From: Branchiostoma floridae
Lineage: Eukaryota > Chordata > Leptocardii > Amphioxiformes > Branchiostomatidae
DNA: 64,000 nucleotides
NCBI RefSeq assembly: GCF_000003815.2
Contig: NC_049997.1
Span: 6,553,919 to 6,617,918 of the forward strand
Direction of reading: 5' to 3'
This document shows, piece after piece, positions 43,801 to 55,800 of this stretch (position 1 is its first letter; every line of letters begins with the position of its first letter). The position numbers were made by a program, and so were the translations under genes. Under the pieces are notes generated by a model. The model was not told the DNA's origin. It saw nothing but the letters and a program-made list of their open reading frames with translations, and ran no database searches.

Positions 43801-46800
43801 CAGGTGAAGGTGTAGTGAAAAAATATGCTGAAAGAAAAGAGTTAAGTTTGTCAGTATATTTTACTTGTGTCCGTTGGTCTTATCATCTCTAAGATCATCT
43901 ATCAAATTAAACACAAACAACTATCATTTACCAACTCTTGATTTATTGACAATAATCCTAAACATTAAGGTCATCCAACTGTAAAGTAGAAAGGCAAGAT
44001 TACAAAGATGGCCTATTCCCCTCCATACTGATATCTCATTCAGGACAAAACCCAACTGTTCAAAATCACCCACGTGAAAAATGAAACATTTCAAAATTGC
44101 TCGCGCTTAAGGTAAATTACTGCAAAGTCACACCACTATGAATTGGACCTTTCCCAATTTTACCCCTATACAAAATGGTGAAAGAGAGAGGAGAAAATGG
44201 AGACATGAACATTTTGCTCAGTATTCCAATTTCATATCTTAAAACAGAGGCACTGTAACATAATTCCATAACGTTGAAAATTTTCTATATTTGTTTATGA
44301 CAAGTTCTTATAGAGTTGTTCATACGTGAACTTTTGCAAATGACTGTGTCTATACCACCGTGTTCTTTCTGCAGAAAACAAGATTTAACTCAGTGTTCCA
44401 AGATATTTGTACAAACTGTCTTACGTATGCATGTTGGAACAGGGTCGCTCCAAGTTTGGTCCGCCTGACACGTCACAGTAAAGGCTCCTAACAAGTAGTA
44501 CCCCTGGTTACAGCCGAACGTCGCCTCGTCTCTGTAGTAGGACACTCCGGTAGGACTCAGGGTACCGTTACCTGGGGGATCCAGCGTCGGGCATTGCACA
44601 ACTGAAATGATGAATAAATGTTGATCAAGTGCATTTTGTTAAAATCTTTCAAGGGGTATAACTGCCCAAAGGGATGACAGATTTTAATAGTATTTGGCAT
44701 GCTATTAGCCTGGATAGAGATTACACCATGTGATGCAAATTAGCACATATTTTGCATAATAAATGACAAAAATTGATGTGTTCACTATAATTGCTATCTG
44801 GATGCAGTCTTGAGGCAAACATCTGGCATGTTGTAAACGATTCAAACACAGTTGAATGTTTCTGAAAAATTCTTATTTGAGTTGTTTTTGCGTGGACTAT
44901 TGTAAGGACGCCAGTTATTTTCTGTACCTTGTTCTGTGGGAAAAATAAGTCTTAAAATCTAATCTTAGTAAAGTCTCAAGTCTCCAAGTCATAGATATTT
45001 GAAAAGAAAAATATCTTACATCGACATGTTGGAACAGGGTTGCTCCAATTCCGGTTAGCCTGGCACCTCGCACCAGACGCTCCTTCCAACACGAACTTCT
45101 GGTTACAGGTGAACGTCACCTCGTCATTGTAGGAGTTCAGTCCGACAGGACTTAAGGTTCCGTTATCCGGGGGAGCCAGCATTGGACACGGGGCAGCTGA
45201 AATTGCAAACAAGTGTTGATCAAGTGTGTGATTGTTAACCCTATTCAGACGCCGCGGAGGAGGGGTGGTACTGTTGGGGGACAGCAAGAAAATTTCGTCT
45301 CAAATAACGCCAGGTGAGGTTTCCTAAAATTAGTTGAAGACATTTTCACAAATTTTGAAAAAAATCCCATTTTTTGTGTTTTCATTGTAAACGTTTGGGC
45401 CGGGCCCAGGTTTGGAAATGTATTGTAGGCTTAACCGGTGCTTTACGGTTGTTGATGGCTGTTTGTTTGTTTGTTTGTTTGTTTATTGAGATCTCCATTA
45501 GACTTGACAATTTTTCTCCTAAACTCTGTATGTGTATGTGTTATCAACTACATGATGTGAGTGACTGAACAATCATAAGTGTGCCAAGTACTTACATGAA
45601 CCTGCACACACGGTGTATACAATGTGGGTCCCAGACCTGTCCCCTCTGTAGGAGTTTCCTGTTTGGTACAGACCGACATTGCTGTTGACTATATAACGGT
45701 GGCAGCGGCCGGCGCCACAGGCGTTAAAGCCGAAACTACTTGACGTTGAAACGGGTGTTGAGAAGGCCAAGTTCGCCAACTCAGCTACGCGGACGTTCGG
45801 GCGACAGCCAAGTGCGTCGTTGATGTAGGGATCGGAGTTATACACAGTAACACACCTGGAGAAAAGAAACATTTTAGAGACATCGCAAAGGATGCTGACA
45901 CTTGCCCCGTTTGATCATGAATGCCTGTGCATAGCACCATATCCGCCACTTTACACACACTTAAGACATTATTTAGCACAAAGTCAAAGTTATACTATGA
46001 CATGTTCATCCATTACGCCTTTGCACCTCGTACAAACGTGTCTCTCTTGCTCCAGAGTTCACAAACTCACAAATCAAATAAGCATTTAAGTCCTTCTATG
46101 AGGAAAATTGGAACTAAAGAATGTCCTTATCATTCGGGCAAAGCATTTTTCGTGACTTAGTGTAGATGATGATATAATATAGATCTCATTTAGCATGTAC
46201 AAAAGATGAGCCATTGGCATTCATAACTGTCCACATGACGAACATTTTTTCTAATCAAGTCCTATACTTCAGAACATATCAGCAGGCACTGATCAGAAAC
46301 AGTGCACAGAATAGCTATTCTAAATGTCACAGAGCCTACCGGATCGCTTCAGAACCCTCAACCGTTGCTTGTCTCTCCCCACAGCCCGTTGGTCTCCTTC
46401 CGTACCCTGCACAGAGGTTCCGGTAGTCCCAGCACCAGTCGGAGTTGTTAGACAGACCGTTAGCCGGCAGTTTGGCCTCGATGACGAGGAAGTCGACCCC
46501 TTCATACTGCTGGTCGGCAGTACGAAGGACCTTGAAGTTGTGGTATCCTGAAGATGAGAAAAACTGGTGTAAGGATATTTCACACAAATAAAACATGTAC
46601 ATATCCATATATACATATTTAATCTACATATGTATGATGTATCTGATGTAATTTTAGTGTCTTTCTGGCATGTCCGTTATGTGTATATTTTACTAGTATG
46701 TGGAGGACCAAAGGAAGGATCATCTAAGCTAACAGAAGCTAATTGTGGATCCAAATAAAGTCAAAGTCAAAACATGTCCTATTCCAAGTCGCAAGTAAGA

Positions 46801-49800
46801 CCTCAATTACTTTATATCCTATTATGTTGACACATACATTTTAATTATTTCTACCAGCCAAACAAATTCAGCTCTTATCCATAATCTAATTTGTAAGTTT
46901 TAAAAACATCACTTCATTTGCAAACCACACCACTAGGGGCATACATTTCTGGTACTGCTTTTGAGTACAAACGTTCTCTTTTGCCGATGTTATGAATGTA
47001 GGCCGCTATCACATGCTCAAGCAAAGTATCAAACAGCACGTTCCGCCACTACGGGAACAGTTGTAAACACCAACAAAATTAAATACCGTAGAAATCTATT
47101 CAATGGCTCTTGGGTCTTTGCAGAACTTTCTTCGTTTTTCTGTTAACTGCATATTTACGTATTTTCTTATTTTTACTTGGCAGACAAAGCTGCCATTAAC
47201 TCGTATGAGAAGCAAAAACTTACCAGATGAAGGTGGTGTGAAGAAATATCCTGGAAAAAAGAGTTAAGCTTGTCAGTTTATTTGAACTGTATCTGTCGGT
47301 ATAATCATCTGTAAGATCAACTATCAAATTAAACATTAACAACTATCATTGACCAACTATTGATTTATTGACAATAATCCTGAAAATTAAGGTTATTCAA
47401 CTGCAACGCACTAGGAACACAAGATTTGCAAGCAAATATGGCTTATTTCACTCCATGTCTCTTTCCAGTCAAAAATCAGCTCCCGTGAAAAATGAAACAT
47501 TTCAAAATTGCTCGCGTTTAAGGTGAATTACTGCAAAGTAACACCACTATGAATGGGACCTTTCCCAACTTGACCCTATAAAAATGAGACACCGCTGGAG
47601 AAGATGGAGACGTCAACATTTCGCCCAGTACCCCAAGTTATTCTATGACAGGGGCACTGTAGCGTAATTTCATAACGTTAACATTTTGTTAAGTGGATGG
47701 TTCCTTCCAAGTTCTTTTGGAGCTATTTTACGTTAATATATTGCAAAAAGCAGTTCTGTATCAAAGTGGGGTTTTTTCTGCAGAAAAAACAACAACAACA
47801 AGACTTTACATCAAATATTTGTACAAAAGACTGGAAACTGTCTTACGTATGCATGTTGGAACAGGGTCGCTCCAAGTTTGGTCCGCCTGACACGTCACAG
47901 TAAAGGCTCCTAACAAGTAGTACCCCTGGTTACAGCCGAACGTCGCCTCGTCTCTGTAGTAGTAGTTCACTCCGGCAGGACTCAGCGTTCCGTTACCTGG
48001 GGCAGTCAGCGTCGGGCATTGCACAACTGAAATGCAAAGATAGGCAAATATATCAGACTGCTTCGCTATTAGAAACAATACTGAAACTCATGATTAGCCC
48101 AACTCGATTGTAATTATATCCGACTTGTGTTAGCCCTTCTTCTTATGTTAATTAGGATGTTAAGTCTTATTCTATACACCTATTTTGTACTTTGTGTAAA
48201 AGTCGTTGCTATACATTGTACCATGTACACTTGTCGTGCAATAAAGTTCTTAGAATGACAAACAAATGTTGATCAAGTGCTCATTGTCAAAATATTTCAA
48301 GAACAACTGGCCAAATGAACAACAGATTTCAATGGAATTCGGCATGCGGTTAGCCTGGATAGAGATTACACCATGTGATGCAAATTAGCACTTATTTTGC
48401 ATACTAAATGACGAAACTTGATGTGTTCACTATAAATGCTATCTGGATGGAGTCTTGAGGTAAACATGTTGTGAACAATTCAAACACAGTTGAATGTTTC
48501 TGACAAATTCTTATTCTCTTCGCCAATGGCGATAGAGTATGTTTATTGTCGACTTGGGTCTGTATGTAGGTCAACAACATATAAGTCGAGAAAGTGTGGA
48601 TGGAACCTTTTGATATTTTGTAGGTGTGTAGCGGTTGTCGAAAGGCATGCCTAGTTTGAAAATGTTACCTGGCGTTTTCCTACGGTACAGCAGCGAGCTT
48701 TGTATTTTTACCTCCATGAAAAAATGGAGGTATAGTTTTTGGTGTGTCTGTGTGTGTGTCTGTGTGTGTGTCTGTCTGTGTGTCCGCATATTTGTGGTCA
48801 GCATAACTCATGAAGGGTTAAGTGGATTGGTTTCATACTTGGTGTGTTGGTAGGGTGTGATGAAAGCTGGAAATGATTAGATTTTGGGCCCCCTAGCGGC
48901 TCTCCTTGGTACTGCAGCGCAACTTCCGGTTTTGCTATCTCGGTGTTTTGAACATGCTATGGTCACGATTTTTGAGTATTAGATAGCTCTTGTGCTCAGA
49001 AAGAAATGGCATAAGTTTGGGCCCCCTAGCGTCTAGTTTTAGGATAGCAGGGGCATTTTTGTCAAAAATTTCTGAAGAGGATAACTCAAGAAGGGAACAA
49101 CGGATTTTCATCATTTTTGGTATGTAGGTACCTTAGACAATGTTTTACAAGATAAAATACTAATTATGCAAAATAGGAGTACATTTGCATAATTAATGAG
49201 AATAATCTATCATAGCAGTTTTTTCAATGTATCTCTTGTTCAAGACATACTATGGTCTTGACATTTAGGTGGTAGATAGCTTTTAGCGCCATAAACAAGT
49301 GGGGCAAGTTTCAGCCCCCTAACATTTAATTGTAGAACTGCAGGGGTGTTTTTGTCAAGACACTCCAAAGATAATAACTGCAGAAAGGAACGACGGATTG
49401 CCTGCATTTTAGGCATGCAGGTAGCTTAGGCAAAGATGTTCATAATGATATACATGTTATGCAAATGACGACTTAATTTGCATAATTAATGAGGAAATTG
49501 TATAGTTCCATTGTTTTCAATAACTGGACTTCAATACATGTAACACATGTTAATTATGATAGGTGGAATATAAGTAGATACCAAATATGGTAATGAGGAA
49601 CTTATTTGCATAATTTATGCAAAAATTGCAAAACCACTTGATTATGATTAATAATGGGAATTTATAATTGTGACATGTGTACGTTATTCAATGATTAACA
49701 ACACCATGCATAAATCATGTTAATGTATTAGTCAATTGCATGGAATTTACGAAAGCTCTAAATTTTCATGGAGGTATGAGGTCGCCGAACTCTAGTTCGA

Positions 49801-52800
49801 GGTTTGTTTCAGGAAGCATAAGTCAACATGCAGCTGGGCGATTTCTACGATATTTGGTAGGTGTGTAGCGGTTGTGTAAAGGATTGTCATGTGCGAGAAT
49901 AGTTTAGCTAGCTTTTACCTATGGTGCTGTAGCTGGCTTTGTATGTAAGTGCGTTTGTCTGTATGCAAGATAACTCAAGATGCTTTTGATGAATGCAAAT
50001 GATATTTTGTTGATAGGTAGGGGACACAGAAAGGAAGGTCAAGTTCGATAATGGGCCTCCTGGCGACTTGTTTTGGTACTGCACGTGAGCGTCAAAGCTT
50101 GCGCCTAAATTTTCCAGAAGTGCCGGGTTCATTATTTTTTAGTGGTGGATAGCTGTTGGGACTAGGAGTGAATGGTGTAATTTTGGGCCCCCTAGCAGCT
50201 TGTTTGGAACTGCAGTGGGTCTTATAGTTCGTAACTTTTAAGAAGGATAACTCAGGAGGAGATTGTTGGATAGTCTTTGTTTTTGGTAGGTAGTTACTTT
50301 CAATTGGGTGATAATGAACATAATGAGATGCAAATTATATAAATCACTATCTATTTGATATAATGATATATTAGGGAAACTTCTATATAGGTTAAAAATA
50401 TACTTGTGACGGAGTCACCCGAAAGAACTTGAATCGGCCCATAGATGTCTAAAAATAGAGAAAAAGTAGGTCAAGACAGCCAGTCTGACGAGCATGAAAT
50501 TCTGATTGACCAGGGATGCTACCGAGGTCATCTTTGGTCACAGTCCAAGGCCCCCTAAAATCAATACTATTCGGCCAGGCTGGAGTCTGGTAGAGTCTGA
50601 TTTTAACAAAACACTAAGAAAGTTGCGCTGGAAAGTATCACAACATTGTACATCATTTCCTTGTCACCAGTTCGCCGAGAAGATTATGTTTTTGGTAGCA
50701 TTTGTGGGTTTGTGAGGAACAAACGTCCATGCAGTCATTTGCTATTGGGGTAGGTACTATTTAGTAATACATGATAAGACGTTAAAGTCTTAATAAAGGC
50801 ATGATTATTTGGCGAAGAGATGTCTTCGTCAAACTCTAGTTTGAGTTGTCTGTGCATGGACTATTGAAAGGACGCAGTTATTTTTTGTGCCGTGTTCTGT
50901 CTGTGTGGCAAAATAAGACTTAATATTTAATTCTAGTCAAGTCTCAAGTCTCAAAGTCTTAGTTTTCCTAGATATTTGAAACAACTGTCTTACATCGACA
51001 TGTTGGGGCAGGGTTGCTCCAATTCCGGTCAGCCTGGCACCTCGCACCAGACGCTCCTTCCAACACGAACTTCTGGTTACAGGTGAACGTCACCTCGTCA
51101 TTGTAGGAGTTCAGTCCGACAGGTCTTATGGTTCCGTTCTCCAGGGCAGTCAGAGTTGGACATGGGGCAGCTGAAATGGTAAACAAGTGTGTATCTTGGT
51201 GAGTTTTCCTAAAAATCAGCTGGAAACATTTCCACAAAGCTTGAATTTTTTTCACTTTTTTCGTGTTGCCATGGCAACCGTTTGTTGACGCATTTTTGAT
51301 GAAAATCACTTATTTCCATAATTCCATTCTAACAATGTATTTTTCACGTTTATCTGCTATAATATTGCTATTTTTTACATAAAAGATATTGTTATCTTGA
51401 ATATATTTCTTAATTAAATATGATTAAATTATGCTATTCTAATGACGTCATTGTTCAAAATCCATGATGGCAGACCAAATGACCACATCAAGAATAACTA
51501 GATCCCTTAGAATTTGTACCTACCTGTTATTTTTTCATAAAAAAATGAACACTTTTCCTCTATTTCCATTGTTCTTTGCGATTATTTGCTGAAATAAATG
51601 TTTTTGTTGAAAATTCAAGTTGTATATTTAAATGCACATGTCATGTAGGCATGTACACTGAACGGTCATAAGTGCCAAGTACTTACATGAGCCAGCACAC
51701 ACGGTGTATACAATGTGAGTCCCGGACCTGTCCCCTCTGTAGGAGTTTCCAGTTTCGTACAGACTGACTTGGCTGTTGCGTATATAACGGTGACAGCGGC
51801 CGGCGCCACAGGCGGCAAAGCCGAAACTGCTTCCGACTGAAACGGGGGTTGAGAAGGCCAAGTTCGCCACCTCAGCTACGCGGACGTTTGGGCGACAGCC
51901 GAGCGCGTCGTTGATGTAGGGGTCGGAGTTATACACTCTCACACACCTGGAGAAAAGAAACATTTTAGAGACATCGCAACTGTTACTAACACTTGTTCCG
52001 TCTGAGTACCTTAGTCTCCAAGCAGACGTGTCAGCTGGATGAGAAAAGAGAAGAATTTTTGCCAAAAAGCGACAAATAAGTTGTCATGGGATTTCAGTCA
52101 GTCTTTTGCAGTCTATTCGTAGAGACTATATGAGTACCTGTACATACCACCACTATTCGCAACTTTACACATACTGAAGACTATACTGAGCACACGGTGT
52201 CACTGAATTGATATTCGCACCAAAAGGAACATAGAGATACAGATGCGAACACTCATTACATTTACCAACAGCAATACTCTGCCGTCGGAGGTTGTCTTCC
52301 GTAAAGCCCCCTTTACAAATCAAGAATTTAGCTCGGCCGAGTTACCTGCGAGCTCTTACTTACCAGGAGGCATGAACCCGATGCCAACAGATGATCTCAG
52401 ACCTTTGGATCACACATTCTCGCCATCGGCTGCTATGATATCAGTTGATCACACCTCCTCGCCCTCTGTTGCTATGGGACCGGTTGAGCACACCTCCTCC
52501 CCATCTGCTGCTGTGATCCCAGTTGATCAGACATCCTCCTTCCTGCGGCCCCTACTGTGAGAGTCCGGAGTCCGACTCACCCCGAGNNNNNNNNNNNNNN
52601 NNNNNNNNNNNNNNNNNNNNNNNNNNNNNNNNNNNNNNNNNNNNNNNNNNNNNNNNNNNNNNNNNNNNNNNNNNNNNNNNNNNNNNNNNNNNNNNNNNNN
52701 NNNNNNNNNNNNNNNNNNNNNNNNNNNNNNNNNNNNNNNNNNNNNNNNNNNNNNNNNNNNNNNNNNNNNNNNNNNNNNNNNNNNNNNNNNNNNNNNNNNN

Positions 52801-55800
52801 NNNNNNNNNNNNNNNNNNNNNNNNNNNNNNNNNNNNNNNNNNNNNNNNNNNNNNNNNNNNNNNNNNNNNNTGTAGAGACAGCGTTGCGAGAAACGGCATT
52901 AGCGAGAGTCACGAGTAAACCCGATCTTCATTTCGTCGTAACGTAAAATCGACAGCATCAAGAAACACTACGATAAGATAGAAGGTTATCGGACAACCAC
53001 CCGAAGAATAACATCCGCGAATCACAAAACTAGTTCACCAGCGATCAAAAGACGAGCCCTAACCATATATTAGACTTCACTTACAACTCGGCCGAGCTAA
53101 ATTCTTGATTTGTAAAGGAGGCTTTATAGAGTAACAATTTCCTTTCTGATTCATATACTTCAGAATTAAGAATATATCAGCAAACGGGGATCAGTAACCG
53201 CGCACAGCATGGCTGGTCTACATGCAACAGAACCTACCGGGCCGCTTCAGAACTCTCATCATTTGCTTGTGTCTCCCCACAGCCCGTTGGCCTCAGTCCG
53301 TACCCTTCACAGAGGTATCGGTAATCCAAGCACCACTCGGAGTTGTTAGACAGGCCGTTAGCCGGCAGCTTTGCCTCGATGACGAGGAAGTCGACTCCTC
53401 TGTAGGTCTGGTTTGCGGTGCGGAGGACCTCAAAGTTGTGGTATCCTGAAGATAAGAAAAGGTATCAGTGGTCATGAACTGACCAATACGATCAAAATCC
53501 ATCCACGGCCACTTGTGTTACAGTGTTCAGCCACGCTACTGAAAATATAATCTTCTTCGCAAAGCGCCTTACTTCTTATTAAAACGGACATTTCTACATC
53601 AACAGCTCAGTTTCTAACTTAGGTTTTTACACCGTCATTATAGTCTACAGCAATATTTACAACAATGTTGGCCTGCTTGAACAACACAGATGTAGAACGA
53701 CAAGGTGTACAAAATTCTGTCCTATTTTGTGATGTCAGCAGCTTTACTTTGCTTTTGACATGCAGTGCATATAAAAATACCACCAATTCATAATAATGAG
53801 CAAAAACTTACCAGCTGAAGTTAAAGCCAAATGTCCTGGAAACAAAGTTAAATTTGTTAGTGTATTTGCGTTATTCCATTGTTAAGGCTGATCACCTATG
53901 AACATTATCTTTCAAATATACAGTGTAAGCCAAATATTCCCAATTCATTTAACAGCTTGAGGCTTTTTGGCTAGTTAACAATGATAGATGAAGGTCACTC
54001 AAATACAAAGTATAACCAAATAATAAAGACAGACAAAATACCCACCAGCTTAAAGATAAAGTAACGTTGCCAACTGGCAGGGTTGGCGTTTTTGTGCGCG
54101 TCACGCGATTTGAGAGCAAAAAAAAAAATAAGTTCACGAAATATGTCAGAAAATGTGTACCGGAGAAGATATCAATTAGGATAATGTGGCATATGATATG
54201 ATTTTACATCTGTTTCCTGAAATTTTCGTTTAAATTGGGAGTAGATAAGCTGGCTCCCAGGGGATTTGATTTTTTGCTTACCTTTTGCAAGTTTTAAGCC
54301 TAAGACTTTGATTGACATGAAATGGAATTAAGTATTTTATTGTTGCAATCTATAGTACAAAACCTTGTTCTTTCAATTTCTTTTAAGTGATTCACAAATG
54401 TTAAGTTATCATGTGCAAAGAAACTTTGAAATTTGCGCGTGAAATTATAGACTTGAAAAAAAAATTTGATGCAAGTTAAGGTTAGGAGAAAAGCCTAAAT
54501 TATAAAGTAGCTACATTTTACAATAAAGAAAAATTATGTAAGTAACTTATCCACGTATTGCTGACAAATGAATTTCAAATGTTCAGGTTTCACAGCCAAA
54601 GTTTTTCGCAAGGAACATATTCTCAAGGGACTTGAAATAAGACTTTTTTGAGACAAAAAAATCAGATGACAGATGAAAAATTGTATCACGGGGTATCATT
54701 TTTCTAGCTTAGAATTGTGTAATGCACATTTTCTGACAGGAAATAATTTTTTCACGCGCAAAATCTCACAGTTATTTCAGAAAACCCTTTCCCAACTGGA
54801 ATACGCCTGTCTCCTGGTAAATCAATTTTTATCAGTCTAATAACAATACATAATTCAAAGATTGAAAAAAAAAACGAAATGTAAATTCTTAGATGGGTGC
54901 GTCCCAAAAATTTAGAAAATGGTCCATCCACAGATATATATCCATGTAAGACACCCCATTCGTCCCTCGGATAGGACGTTAAATGGAGGTCCCGTGTATG
55001 GGGAGAGTCACAACCCATGCACGTTAAAGAACCCCCACACGTGCGATGGTGCGGTGTGGATGGAGCAAACCATTCTGTCTGGAGTTGGTGATTCACTACA
55101 AATCACCCGGGCGGAGGCCTGGCGAACCTTCGTGTCGTATCAGCCATACGGTGATATACATCATTCACCATGCCCCGGAGAGGAGATAGGCGCCGCCAGG
55201 GGACTAAAATGCCTATTGATACAGCACAACATGTTGTGCTGCCCCTACGGCTAATTAATCAGCCTACGGCTGATTAAAAGGCTATGGGACGAACGAACGA
55301 ACGAACGAACGAAGACACCCCATGTCAAATATCGGTTGGCTCCCACGCAATGACACAGCACACGAACCTGATAAGAAGGGCAAACCTGGCAAAAAAGCAG
55401 CAAAGCAATTCCTAGGGAACTCGTATGAAAAGAGTATGGAAACCGTAACAGAACAACTCGGAATGGCACCCAGGCTAGCATAACTTCAAAATTATTCAAT
55501 AAAGTCGTTTATTCCAAAACCTTTAACAAGGTACATGACGCCATCATACCAAATTTCAACCATATAGAAACAGTTGACTGCCAAACGCTTTTTGCCAATG
55601 CGGGGTATACTTAGTACCTTAAGTGTGAGGCAGACATAGAAGAGGTCGCTAGGTGGCAGTATATAACCATATTTGTGAACCAGACGTGACAGAAATAGTG
55701 TTTGGCACATAACACACATGAAAATCTGCATTGAAGAAGACTTAGGGCAAGTTCAGGGTGTCCTAATCTCATCCGTGTACAGTCCAGGTCATAACAACTC

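Larger units (their letters stand above)
52302..53128. mobile_element. TIR element with internal minisatellite and assembly gap
   Basis: Left end CCTTTACAAATCAAGAATTT followed by AGCTCGGCCGAGTT; the right end (53086-53128) is its near-exact inverse. TIRs are about 38-42 bp. The related element is at 24685-25214. The interior is partly hidden by Ns. Lies between exons A and B of AB1. Confidence 0.75.

Noticed and set aside
50506-50715. 69-codon plus-strand open frame in the S1-S2 intron
   Set aside because: No recognisable domain, no supporting splice or promoter context.
52367-52405. Possible 39-nt phase-1 microexon with donor GTAAGT in the TIR element
   Set aside because: Keeps frame, but there is no pyrimidine tract before the AG, and it falls between exons A and B of AB1, where a phase-1 exon would not fit the phase-2 junction.
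52523-52946. Open frames across the N run
   Set aside because: They exist only because Ns contain no stops.
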